Source of the DNA: Streptomyces sp. 130
Lineage (GTDB): Bacteria > Actinomycetota > Actinomycetes > Streptomycetales > Streptomycetaceae
Assembly: GCF_007096885.1 (NCBI RefSeq)
Contig: NZ_VJNO01000003.1
Coordinates: forward strand, 1 to 64,000
Direction of reading: 5' to 3'
DNA: 64,000 nt
How positions within the stretch are numbered: position 1 is the stretch's first letter; the number at the start of each line of letters is the position of its first letter. This document shows positions 42,858 through 50,865 of the stretch, piece after piece. Position numbers and translations under genes: made by a program. Below the pieces are notes generated by a model. It was not told where the DNA came from, did no database searches, and worked only from the letters and a program-made list of their open reading frames with translations.

Positions 42858-44311
42858 TGCCCCTCCTGGAAGTGTTTGTGCACCATGTCCGCGAGCAGGG
42901 TGCGGTTGACCTTTCCGGCCGCTGATCGGGGGATCGCGTCGACTGTCACGATCCGGCGCGGAACGGCGGCGGGCGGCAGGACCCCGCGCAGGTGCCTGGC
43001 GAGCCCGGTCAGCCGGTCCTCGGCCCCCTGGCCGTCGGCCACCACGAAGCACACGACACGGTGCCCGGTCACCCGGTTGGGGATGCCGGCCGCTGCCGCG
43101 TCCCGGACCCAGGGGACGTCCATCAGCGCGTCCTCGACGTCGGTCGCCAGGACGGTCGTTCCGCCGACGGTGATCCGCAGCTGCGACCGGGGTTCGAGGT
43201 AGAGGTATCCGTCCGCGTCCAGGCGGCCCCGGTCCCCGATGCTGACGTATCCGGAGCCGCTCCACCGAACGGAGTCGCGGTGGCCCAGGTGCAGCGGACG
43301 CGCGCTCGTTCCGCACTGGAAGTAGACGTCGCCCGCCTCCCCCGGTGCGACGGCTGTGCCCGAGGGGTCCAGGACGGCCACGGACGTGTAGAAACCCCTG
43401 CCCACTGTTCCCGGCCGCGCCTCCCACTCGTCACCGCGGGCCACCGTGGTTCCGATCCCCTCGGACGCGCCGAACACCTCGTAGACGTGCTCGGGGCCGA
43501 GCGTCGCGTGCCAGAACCGCTTGACCGGCTCGGCACAGACCGCGCTCATGTGGACGAGGGTCCTGAGGTCGGGTGCGCCTCCGTCGCTCAGCCACTGGCG
43601 CTGCATCATGCGCATGTGCAGAGGTGTGACGAGGAGCCAGTTCACGCGGTGCCGCCGGACCTCGTGCAGCACGTGCGCCGGGTCGGGTTTCTCGAAGAGG
43701 TGGATCTCCGCCCGCTGGTTCAGCGCGTCCAGCAGCATGCTCAGGGTGGCCGCATGGCGGACGGACCCGGCCAGGCAGACGCGGAGTCCGGCCTTGAGCC
43801 CCACCGAGGAGGCCAGGCTCAGCCTGGGGTCCCGGCCCAGGGCCCCGCGCATGCTGGTGTTCACCGCGTACCGGGCGCGCCCGCTGGTGCCGCCGGTGCG
43901 CAGCAGCAGGGTGGACGGGGGCAGTGCGGCGCGGCCCTCGGACCCGCTCCAGGGCTGCCGCGGGTGCCCGAGCGTGTGGGAGGCCAGCCCCAGAGCGGCC
44001 AGTCGCTCGGCGGTCGACGGCGCACCGGTCTCGCCGTCCGGCACGACCACCGGATTCGGCAGCCCGAGCGCCGCGAGCAGTTCCGTCAGGTAGCGCCGGA
44101 ACGGTGCCTGCCCGTCGGGGACGAGGCACAGGGTGTCGTCGCGGCCCACGGCCTGCCGGTATTCCTCGCGGAGCCGTGACACGTGTGCCCGCAGGCGCTC
44201 CGGCGACAGTGTCTGCGTACTGCCGTCGGCCAGGTGCAGGACGAGGCCGGCGGTCGGCAGCCACTCGGCGGCGGACGGTCGCGCGGTCCTGATGGCGGTC
44301 ACTGCCGTCAC
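42854..44311 (-). CDS. AMP-forming ligase A (stand-alone adenylation enzyme)
   Basis: A 485-residue ANL-superfamily enzyme. Motifs: LLLRTGGTSGRARYAVN (the TSGTTGxPK loop, with R for K), VYEVFGASEGIGTTVARGDE, YVSIGDRGRLDADGYLYLEP with LRITVGGTTV, and the catalytic Lys in RSAAGKVNRTLLADM. The N-terminal part is diverged (LVLHLADGSTQTLSPERLRA). It starts with GTG inside the stop of the MFS gene and stops inside the start of the carrier gene. Two separate ligases flanking one carrier suggest two building blocks, or one loading and one releasing step. Confidence 0.88.
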   Translation of the reverse strand: MTAVTAIRTARPSAAEWLPTAGLVLHLADGSTQTLSPERLRAHVSRLREEYRQAVGRDDTLCLVPDGQAPFRRYLTELLAALGLPNPVVVPDGETGAPSTAERLAALGLASHTLGHPRQPWSGSEGRAALPPSTLLLRTGGTSGRARYAVNTSMRGALGRDPRLSLASSVGLKAGLRVCLAGSVRHAATLSMLLDALNQRAEIHLFEKPDPAHVLHEVRRHRVNWLLVTPLHMRMMQRQWLSDGGAPDLRTLVHMSAVCAEPVKRFWHATLGPEHVYEVFGASEGIGTTVARGDEWEARPGTVGRGFYTSVAVLDPSGTAVAPGEAGDVYFQCGTSARPLHLGHRDSVRWSGSGYVSIGDRGRLDADGYLYLEPRSQLRITVGGTTVLATDVEDALMDVPWVRDAAAAGIPNRVTGHRVVCFVVADGQGAEDRLTGLARHLRGVLPPAAVPRRIVTVDAIPRSAAGKVNRTLLADMVHKHFQEGQ

Positions 44312-45531
44312 CTCGCTTCCGGTTCGAGCATGAGCCGGTCGCGGTAGAAGGTGATGATTCCGACGGCCACGACGCCGATGACGATCGCGCAGGAGCCGAA
44401 GATGTGCCAGGACGTGTGTGACATCAGCAGGCCGGCAAGGGCCGCCCCGAGCGCCCGGCCGGTGCGTGTCACCATCCGGTACGCGGCGGTCGTGCGTCCC
44501 AGCAGATGCCCCGAGGTGACCAGTTGCCGGGCCGTGATCGAGATGGTGTTCCACATGAGTCCCACGCCGCCGCCGAGGACGAGGCAGCAGACGATGGGCA
44601 GCCAGTGGGACGTGAGCGCGGGCACGAGGAACCACACGGCCCAGCCCGCCAGGCTCATCGCCAGCGTGGTGCGCAGCGGGAACCTGCGGGTGATGGGCTG
44701 CACCACCTGGCTGCCGACGAGCGCCCCGGCCGCCCCGGCCAGGAGGAGGAACGAGTAGGTGAGGCTGGAGGCGCCCAGGCCGCTGTCGGAGAGCGCGAAG
44801 GCCGTGAAGGACGTCTCCCAGACGTACCAGACGGTGGAGACCGTGAAACTCAGCGAGGCCAGGGTCAGGAGCATGCGGTGGTGGTAGATCTGGTGGAATC
44901 CGCCCAGCCCTGCCGTCATCATCGTCCGCATCCGCATGGGCTCGTCCCGCAGCGCCGGGGTCCCCGGCAGTCCGAGGGTGACGAGCAGCGTGATCGCGGC
45001 GAAGACGGCCAGCGAAGCGGTGGCGAGGGACTGGCTCCACAGGAGCAGCCATCCGCCCACCAGCGGTCCGACGAAACCTCCGTAGAGCTGGGAGACTTTG
45101 GCGATCTCCGTGTTGGCGGAGACGAGCCGGCTGGAATCCGCCACGAGCTGCGGTACGAGCGCCTGGCGGGCGATCTCCGAGGCGACGCCACAACTGCTCA
45201 GCCCGAACGCCAGGACGGCGATGAGCTCGGGCATGGGGTTCCCGAACGCGCACAACACGGCGAGTACCGCGGCGAGTCCGGTCCGCGCGAACGCCGTGAT
45301 CCTCAGCAGCCGCGTCCGGGACATGTGGTCCGCGAGGTATCCGACCGGCAGCGAGACCAGCGCCCACGGGGCTGTCACCGCGACGAAGACCGCAGCCACG
45401 CCGAGGTCGCCGGTGGACTGCTGGGCGAGGACGGGCAATACCAGGGTGAAGGCGCCGTCCTCCAGGCTCGATGCCGTGCTGATCCTGCGCAGAAGTCCGA
45501 TGGGCGACTCCCGCTCAGCGGAGAAACTCAT
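44308..45531 (-). CDS. MFS exporter of the biosynthetic cluster
   Basis: A 407-residue, 12-helix MFS protein of the MFS_3/EntS type. Helices include VFVAVTAPWALVSLPVGYLA followed by the motif A loop ADHMSRTRLL, and IAVLAFGLSSCGVASEIARQ. C-terminal half: SFLLLAGAAGALVGSQVVQP, and it ends in a basic tail. EntS-like proteins export siderophores and natural products. Its start region overlaps the end of the upstream M16-like gene by about 17 bp, and its stop overlaps ligase A by GTGA, so it is an integral operon member and the likely product exporter. An ATG two codons earlier is also possible. Confidence 0.88.
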   Translation of the reverse strand: MSFSAERESPIGLLRRISTASSLEDGAFTLVLPVLAQQSTGDLGVAAVFVAVTAPWALVSLPVGYLADHMSRTRLLRITAFARTGLAAVLAVLCAFGNPMPELIAVLAFGLSSCGVASEIARQALVPQLVADSSRLVSANTEIAKVSQLYGGFVGPLVGGWLLLWSQSLATASLAVFAAITLLVTLGLPGTPALRDEPMRMRTMMTAGLGGFHQIYHHRMLLTLASLSFTVSTVWYVWETSFTAFALSDSGLGASSLTYSFLLLAGAAGALVGSQVVQPITRRFPLRTTLAMSLAGWAVWFLVPALTSHWLPIVCCLVLGGGVGLMWNTISITARQLVTSGHLLGRTTAAYRMVTRTGRALGAALAGLLMSHTSWHIFGSCAIVIGVVAVGIITFYRDRLMLEPEAR

Positions 45532-46102
45532 CACCATCCCCCTCGAGGGCCGATCGACGGTCCGACAGCCGGCGGGCGAGTGCCGCCAGTGCGGGCCGGT
45601 GGGTTTCGTGCTGGGGCGGATGCCGTTTCGCCCACGTCAGCGGGTCGTCGATGCGGCAGTCGTACGGCGGGCGGCCCCAGGGCGAGCGCCGCGTCAGGGG
45701 TTCGCTGGTGGCCAGCCGGGTCCTCAGCCTCAGGGCCGCACCGCGCCAGTGGGCGGACGGCACCCCGCCCTCCTCGACGACGTCTTCGAGCGCCTGGTGG
45801 ACCAGCGCCAGGTTCATCCGCTCCGACGCCTCGGACGAGGTGAACGTGAGGGCCAGGACGCCGCTGCCGCGGAGGCCGGGCAGCAGGGCCAGCCGGACCC
45901 GGAACAGCGTCCCGGTGAGCCGGCCCGCGCGCATGAGGGGACTGGTGAAGTTGCCCGCGACGTACTCGCACAGGCACAGCCACGCGCACACGTCGTCCGC
46001 ACAGACCACGTTCACCGGCGTGGTCGCGCTGACGTGGGACGGGCGGGAGACGAGGTCCATGGTCGTTCCCCAGCGGTTCACCCGAGTGGTGGGACGCGTC
46101 AC
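45515..46102 (-). CDS. M16-like subunit without catalytic motif
   Basis: A 195-residue protein from a GTG that overlaps the upstream M16 gene by GTGA. It has no HxxEH. The middle (CEYVAGNFTSPLMRAGRLTG, then LRGSGVLALTFTSSEASERM) resembles the C-terminal domain of M16 peptidases, where a 'G-x-L-x-x-x-L-R' segment precedes a beta-strand G-x-L-x-L-x-F. M16 proteins often work as a catalytic/non-catalytic pair, so this is probably the inactive partner of the 46099-47232 product. It is shorter than usual subunits. A second start at MDLVSRPS is possible. Confidence 0.55.
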   Translation of the reverse strand: MTRPTTRVNRWGTTMDLVSRPSHVSATTPVNVVCADDVCAWLCLCEYVAGNFTSPLMRAGRLTGTLFRVRLALLPGLRGSGVLALTFTSSEASERMNLALVHQALEDVVEEGGVPSAHWRGAALRLRTRLATSEPLTRRSPWGRPPYDCRIDDPLTWAKRHPPQHETHRPALAALARRLSDRRSALEGDGDEFLR

Positions 46103-47232
46103 CGGGGCCCCCCGGGAAGCACGGCCGTTTCGAGGCTCCGGGTGACGAGTGCGGCGTCGACGTCGGTGAAAGGGACGCCCATCCGTGCTCCGAGGAGCAT
46201 CCACGCCGTCAGCCGGGAGCCTGCCGAGGGGGTGCCGATGCGTCTCTTCCATTCGTCCGACAGCTGTTCGCAGGCCCGGGCCAGGGTGTGGGGCTCGGTG
46301 GCGGAGCGGAGGGCGTTCCCGACGGACTGTTCCAGCGCGTCGGAGTCGGACCCCGGCGGCATGGGAACGGTGAGCACGGTCGGGGCGTCCTCGCTGAACC
46401 ACTCGTCGAACAGGCCGTAGTGCGCGTTGACGCTCGGGTACCCGGTCGCCGCGGCAAGCGCCTCGCCGATCAGCCTGGCGGCGACCAGAGCGGCGCTCTG
46501 GCCGGGCAGACCGCCGTCCAGGACGGGGAGGACGACTTCCTTTCGCGGCGCCGGCCGGCCATCCCCTGCGGCAGTGGCGAAGGAGGCAGGCGCGACGGCG
46601 GGCCTGGTAGGCGGCAGCGGCCTGGGGCCCAGCAGCGACTGCACGTCCTCGGGGCGGACCAGCGCGGGGTCGGCGGCCACGGCGGCGGCGCATTGTTCCA
46701 GGCGGACGTGATCGGCGGCGAAGCCCTGCCAGACGTCCGCGTAGACGGCCAGACCGGCCAGTGCGGGGGCGACGACGGGGTCGTGGTCCGCGCCGATCGC
46801 CCCGCCCGGCACCGCGACGCACCAGCGCCACCGGTCGGACGCGGGGTCGAGACCGGTCTTCTCCAGCACCTCGTTGTGGATGATCTCTGCCTGCTGCCGG
46901 GCGGCGCCGCCCGGCCGGCGCCGGTCGACAAGGTGGGTGACGAGGATGTCAACGGCGCCCAGCAGGTGCTTCTGCGGCCCGCTGAGGCTCACGGTGAGGT
47001 GGTCGCGCCGCGTCTGCGCCTCCAGCAGGAATCCGCGCTCCTCCAACTGCGCGTACGGGTGGGCGCTTTCGTCCCTGGGCGCCATGAGCAGGTGTTCGGT
47101 GAAGTGGGCGAGGCCCGGCCGGCCGGCGCCTTCGGCGCGGAATCCCGCCGGGAAGCCCAGCGCGAATGCCCCGACGTCGCCTTTCTCCTCGTACCAGCCC
47201 AGCCCCGGCGCCGCCTCGTACACGCGGTTCAT
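46099..47232 (-). CDS. M16-family metalloprotease subunit
   Basis: A 377-residue protein with the inverted zinc motif HFTEHLL near residue 43 and the downstream metal Glu in AEIIHNEVLEKTG near 117, so the active site looks complete. The N-terminal domain is VGAFALGFPAGFRAEGAGRP. M16 (pitrilysin/processing peptidase) enzymes cut peptides inside a closed chamber, and in RiPP clusters M16-like pairs remove leader peptides. Position between the oxygenase and the inactive M16-like gene, with overlap of one and a 1-bp gap to the other, supports that role. Confidence 0.88.
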   Translation of the reverse strand: MNRVYEAAPGLGWYEEKGDVGAFALGFPAGFRAEGAGRPGLAHFTEHLLMAPRDESAHPYAQLEERGFLLEAQTRRDHLTVSLSGPQKHLLGAVDILVTHLVDRRRPGGAARQQAEIIHNEVLEKTGLDPASDRWRWCVAVPGGAIGADHDPVVAPALAGLAVYADVWQGFAADHVRLEQCAAAVAADPALVRPEDVQSLLGPRPLPPTRPAVAPASFATAAGDGRPAPRKEVVLPVLDGGLPGQSAALVAARLIGEALAAATGYPSVNAHYGLFDEWFSEDAPTVLTVPMPPGSDSDALEQSVGNALRSATEPHTLARACEQLSDEWKRRIGTPSAGSRLTAWMLLGARMGVPFTDVDAALVTRSLETAVLPGGPR

Positions 47233-47233
47233 C

Positions 47234-48289
47234 TCAGCGCTCCGACAGGCTGATCAGGCCCCGCTGCGCGAGTTCGCACACCACTTCCAGGGCCTTGTCG
47301 ACGCCGCTGGCGGAGACGAGTTCTCCGACGGCCATCGGCTCGGTCGCGCTCAGGCACTCCAGCACCCGGGCGTGCTGGTCCGCTCCGTCGGGCAGGACGG
47401 CGGCGAAGGACCGCCGGGCGAACAGCACGGGGGCGTCCGGCACCTCGGTGGCACCTTGTCCGGCGTAGGGGAGGTTCACGAACGACGGAGCCATCCCGCT
47501 GTGCAGCCGCTCCTCGACGAACGAGTGCACTTCGGCGTCGGTGAGTGCCTCTGCCTGCCCGGTGAGCGCCGCCGTCCGGGCCGCCGTATCGCCGGTGTCG
47601 ACGGGGGCGAGCAGGCGCGCGTCGCGTGAGCCGTCGAGCGCCCACGCCAGCAGCTCGCGCAGGTTCGGCCGCGGGACGGCGAAGGTGATGTCCAGGGAGC
47701 CCTCGGCGTCGGTGGCGACGTCGTGCCGGGTCCCTTCGGGCAGGTACAGCACGTCGCCCCGGCACATGGTCAGGTCGGTGGCCCCGGTCCCGGTCCCCAC
47801 CGTCCAGTGCTTCTTGCCGCTGCCCTGGACCACGAAGACGTCGTGGGTGTCCTGGTGCGCGCCGAACCCGGGGGCCCGGCGGAGCGACGCGTACAGGTTC
47901 GCCTGCACCCTGGCGGTGAAGATGCCGGAAAGGGCACGGGCGATCTGGTCGGCCCACGGGTCGATCAGGTCCAGCTGGTCGATGACGAGCGTCGCGCCGG
48001 TCGCGAGGGCGCGGTGTGCCGCCTCCGGGACGATCCGGTGGAAGGCACGGCCGCCGCCGGCCACGGCGACGCGGAAGAGGTCGCCGACCGGTACCTCGCC
48101 GCCGACGAGCCGGATCTGGTCGGGTCCCAGGTTGCCGTACTGCAGGGCCCTGTTGAGGTCGGCCCAGGTGCATGCGCCGGCCGAGGGCAGCGCGCCGGGC
48201 CTGTGGAACCACCGGCGCCCCATCGCCTCCGTCAGCTCGGTCCTGGAGAGGCCGAGAACCGGCTCGACTGCGTCGTCAGTGACGATCAT
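47234..48289 (-). CDS. JmjC/cupin-type Fe(II)/2-oxoglutarate oxygenase
   Basis: A 351-residue protein of the cupin_4 (NO66/YcfD-like) group. The iron facial triad is predicted from GAHQDTHDVFVVQGSGKKHW (His and Asp) and the distal His in YLPEGTRHDVATDAEGSL. Residues 1-240 hold the JmjC barrel (RVQANLYASLRRAPGFGAHQ) and about 255-350 a dimerisation/winged-helix domain (MAVGELVSASGVDKALEVVC). YcfD relatives hydroxylate Arg or His in proteins; in RiPP clusters such oxygenases hydroxylate core residues. It overlaps the SagB gene by 14 bp. Confidence 0.85.
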   Translation of the reverse strand: MIVTDDAVEPVLGLSRTELTEAMGRRWFHRPGALPSAGACTWADLNRALQYGNLGPDQIRLVGGEVPVGDLFRVAVAGGGRAFHRIVPEAAHRALATGATLVIDQLDLIDPWADQIARALSGIFTARVQANLYASLRRAPGFGAHQDTHDVFVVQGSGKKHWTVGTGTGATDLTMCRGDVLYLPEGTRHDVATDAEGSLDITFAVPRPNLRELLAWALDGSRDARLLAPVDTGDTAARTAALTGQAEALTDAEVHSFVEERLHSGMAPSFVNLPYAGQGATEVPDAPVLFARRSFAAVLPDGADQHARVLECLSATEPMAVGELVSASGVDKALEVVCELAQRGLISLSER

Positions 48290-49064
48290 TTCGGTGGCCC
48301 TCCTCGATGCGGCTGAAGGCGATGGTGGCGACGGGTATCTCGGATTCCGGTGTGCAGAGGAGGAGTTGGCTCATCGGGACGTCGGCGAACCCGCCGAGCA
48401 CACAGGAGCCGATGGACGCGGCGCCGGCCACCAGACAGGCCGTCTGCGCGGCGGCACCGGACTCCACCAGGCCGTAGCGGAACCCCCGGGGGCCGTACTT
48501 GATCTGCAGCCGGTCCAGGGAGACCGTGAGGGCGAGCACCGCGCATGTGCGCGTCACCCAGCCGTCGCCGAAGAGGAGGCTCATGGTTTCCTCGGTCACA
48601 GCGGGGCGCAGCCGCGTCAGCTGGTGGCGGGCCACGCCGTAGCTGTAGACGCCCGGTTCCAGGCCGACGACGTTCCGCGCGATGACGTAGAACTCGCATC
48701 CCAGGCGTCCGCCGGCCGAGGGGTACGGCCGGTGCCAGTTGCCGGGGGTGTGCTGCTCCGGTGGCACGGAGTGCGTCGTGTACCAGAGGACCTGGGAGAG
48801 GTCGGCCAGCGGCATCTCCGCGAGGGGGCCGCGGCTGCTGACGCGGTGGGCGAGCCACTGTGAGCCGGGGCCCGCGGGCGGCTCCCCCGGGTCCGGAAGC
48901 ACCAGGCTCTCCAGCCGAGGGAACGTCTTCTGGTTGTACGTGAACCACTCGTCGGGCCACTGGTCGACGGGCAGCATCACCCAGTCGGAGAGCATCGCCG
49001 CGTCGGCGTAGGTGGTCCGGTGAAAGTCGAGCGCCGAAGGAGCCGCTCCCTTGTCTGCCCTCAT
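48276..49064 (-). CDS. SagB-type FMN-dependent oxidoreductase
   Basis: A 262-residue nitroreductase-fold protein. N-terminal SALDFHRTTYADAAMLSDWV and the FMN-contacting region SSRGPLAEMPLADLSQVLWY are typical of SagB/ThcOx enzymes, as are RPYPSAGGRLGCEFYVIARN and VGLEPGVYSYGVARHQLTRL and the C-terminal ACLVAGAASIGSCVLGGFAD. These enzymes oxidise azolines made by YcaO enzymes to azoles. It follows the YcaO gene by 11 bp. The start ATG 49064 has GGAAG at a good distance; a GTG two codons earlier is possible. Confidence 0.88.
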   Translation of the reverse strand: MRADKGAAPSALDFHRTTYADAAMLSDWVMLPVDQWPDEWFTYNQKTFPRLESLVLPDPGEPPAGPGSQWLAHRVSSRGPLAEMPLADLSQVLWYTTHSVPPEQHTPGNWHRPYPSAGGRLGCEFYVIARNVVGLEPGVYSYGVARHQLTRLRPAVTEETMSLLFGDGWVTRTCAVLALTVSLDRLQIKYGPRGFRYGLVESGAAAQTACLVAGAASIGSCVLGGFADVPMSQLLLCTPESEIPVATIAFSRIEEGHRNDRH

Positions 49065-49075
49065 ACTCACTTCCG

Positions 49076-50272
49076 TCAGGCATAGGGGTGCGGATCGGGT
49101 GACAGCGCACCCTGATCCGGAGCACCCAGAATCAGCTTCTGGTTCTCGTTGAAGAACATGGGTTGCAGGCGCGGGTGGACTACCTTGACGACGAAGACGC
49201 CGGCTTCGCGCAGGAGCGGTGTCGTGATGTCCGCCGCGTACCCCTGGTCCAGACAGCCGCTGGTGTAGGCGCCGTCGAGCGGGGTCGCGTCCCCGAAGAG
49301 GTAGTCGAGCTTCCGCGCGGTCTGCGGCTGCCCCCAGTAGACGACGCGGTCCTCGATCGTTTCGAGGCCGGCGATGTCCATCGCCGGCACATTCGTGAGG
49401 AAGTCCCGGGCCTGCCTGCGGGCGTGCAGCGCCTCGCTGATCGCTCCGCCGACGGCCTGCGCGAGCGTCTCGCCGCACGCGCTGCCCGTGGTGAGCGAGG
49501 GAAACCTGTCGGACGGGTCAACGGCGCAGCAGACCACGACCGGGAAGGGGTGCTCGGTCAGGCACGCGACCCGCAGCCGCAGCCCCAGCGCCCGTGCCTC
49601 CAGGCCCATCGACACGGCTCCCGGGTCGAGCGGCAGGCCGAGCCAGTCGACCTCCCGGCCGCCGAGCCGCAGGTAGTGGGAGAGCATCAGGGCGTGGCGC
49701 TCGAACGCCTCCCGTGTCGCGCGTGCCACCGCGTCGTCGAAGGAGAAGCCGGCAGCCGCGCCGTTGCTGCTCGGGTCCCACAGCATGGCCCGGTCGTCGG
49801 GCTCGTGGAACGGGCAGTAGACGAGTTGCGCCGGCACCAGGACGGCCTCGGCGGAGGGGGAGCCGATCCTGGTGGCGCTGCACCAGTGCATCGGCGACTG
49901 CCAGACCGGGGAGTCCTGCCACGGCGGGGGGAAGTCCTCGGCGGCGACGCAGGTGCCGAGCTCCGATGCGGTCCCGTACAGGAGGCCGTCGCTCGGCACC
50001 GTGCTCAGGCAGACCCGCTCGGCCGCCTCCATCAGCGCCTTGAGGCGGGCGAGTTCCCCTCGTCCGCGGCCACCGGTGGCCCGCGGGTTGGGGGCCGATC
50101 CCCAGGGGAGGTGGGCGTTGGGCGGCAGTTGGGCGACCCAGCCCTGTCCCCGCGGCTCGTCGTTGTAGAAGTCGTCGAGGGGGTCCAGCGTGGAGACGTG
50201 GCCGGCCCGCCCGAGGAGCAGCTCCTCCAACTGCCGCACCCGCTGCGGCAGGGGCACGTGGACGCCGCTCAC
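49076..50272 (-). CDS. YcaO-domain cyclodehydratase
   Basis: A 398-residue YcaO protein. ATP-binding motifs are present: ALMEAAERVCLST, the central SSNGAAAGFSFDDAVARATR with EAFERHALM, and SEALHARRQARDF. The C-terminus ends SPDPHPYA, a PxPxP tail typical of azoline-forming YcaO proteins. It therefore probably converts Cys/Ser/Thr of a peptide to thiazolines or oxazolines using ATP. The GTG start lies inside the stop of the E1-like partner, the usual arrangement for split cyclodehydratases. Confidence 0.92.
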   Translation of the reverse strand: MSGVHVPLPQRVRQLEELLLGRAGHVSTLDPLDDFYNDEPRGQGWVAQLPPNAHLPWGSAPNPRATGGRGRGELARLKALMEAAERVCLSTVPSDGLLYGTASELGTCVAAEDFPPPWQDSPVWQSPMHWCSATRIGSPSAEAVLVPAQLVYCPFHEPDDRAMLWDPSSNGAAAGFSFDDAVARATREAFERHALMLSHYLRLGGREVDWLGLPLDPGAVSMGLEARALGLRLRVACLTEHPFPVVVCCAVDPSDRFPSLTTGSACGETLAQAVGGAISEALHARRQARDFLTNVPAMDIAGLETIEDRVVYWGQPQTARKLDYLFGDATPLDGAYTSGCLDQGYAADITTPLLREAGVFVVKVVHPRLQPMFFNENQKLILGAPDQGALSPDPHPYA

Positions 50273-50865
50273 CGCGCGCTTCCCTGGAAAACCGACTCCA
50301 GCAGCGCCGAGCACGTCTCGCAGCCGTCGATCTGGCCGACATTCCGGAAGCCGACGGTCCCGGAGGCGTGGTCGATACGGGCCAGCGCGCCCAGGGTCAT
50401 GGGCAGGGCCTTGGTGTCGCGCGTGATCCGGTGCACCTCCCGGGCGACGGTGACGGCGACGAGCTTCGCCACGAGCCAGGGGACGTCGGCCGGATCGCCG
50501 GGCCCCTCCGCGCCGGCGGGCGCCGGCTCCGGGTCGAGAAGACCGCTGTAGCAGGCGCACTGCGGGCAGGCGGAGAATCCCGGGTTGGTCAGCGGGCCGA
50601 CCGACGTGTGCCGCGCGTCGACGACGACGGGGAGCTGGAGGCCACCGCGCCGCGTCCAGTCGAGAGCATGCGGCAGGAGGTCGTCGACGCCGTCGGCGCC
50701 GACGACGGCCACGCACAGTGTCTTGCGTGCCGTGGCCGCGTCGTGCTCCGCCGTGCCGGGGCCCCCGCCGTCGAACAGCAGCGTCGTCAGCTCCGCCGCG
50801 ATGGACGGATACGACGAGGAGGGGTGGAGACAGACGGTAGAGATCTCAACGGGAGGGAACGTCAT
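50269..50865 (-). CDS. Short E1-like (ocin-ThiF type) partner of YcaO with zinc site
   Basis: A 198-residue protein resembling the C-terminal half of the E1-like/ocin-ThiF partners of YcaO. GPLTNPGFSACPQCACYSGL and CETCSAL near the C-terminus give two CxxC pairs for a structural zinc. The region VVVDARHTSVGPLTNPG matches the strand preceding the zinc knuckle. The N-terminal peptide-clamp domain seen in longer partners is missing or very short, so leader recognition may rest elsewhere. Overlaps both neighbours (ATGA upstream, GTGA downstream). Confidence 0.75.
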   Translation of the reverse strand: MTFPPVEISTVCLHPSSSYPSIAAELTTLLFDGGGPGTAEHDAATARKTLCVAVVGADGVDDLLPHALDWTRRGGLQLPVVVDARHTSVGPLTNPGFSACPQCACYSGLLDPEPAPAGAEGPGDPADVPWLVAKLVAVTVAREVHRITRDTKALPMTLGALARIDHASGTVGFRNVGQIDGCETCSALLESVFQGSAR

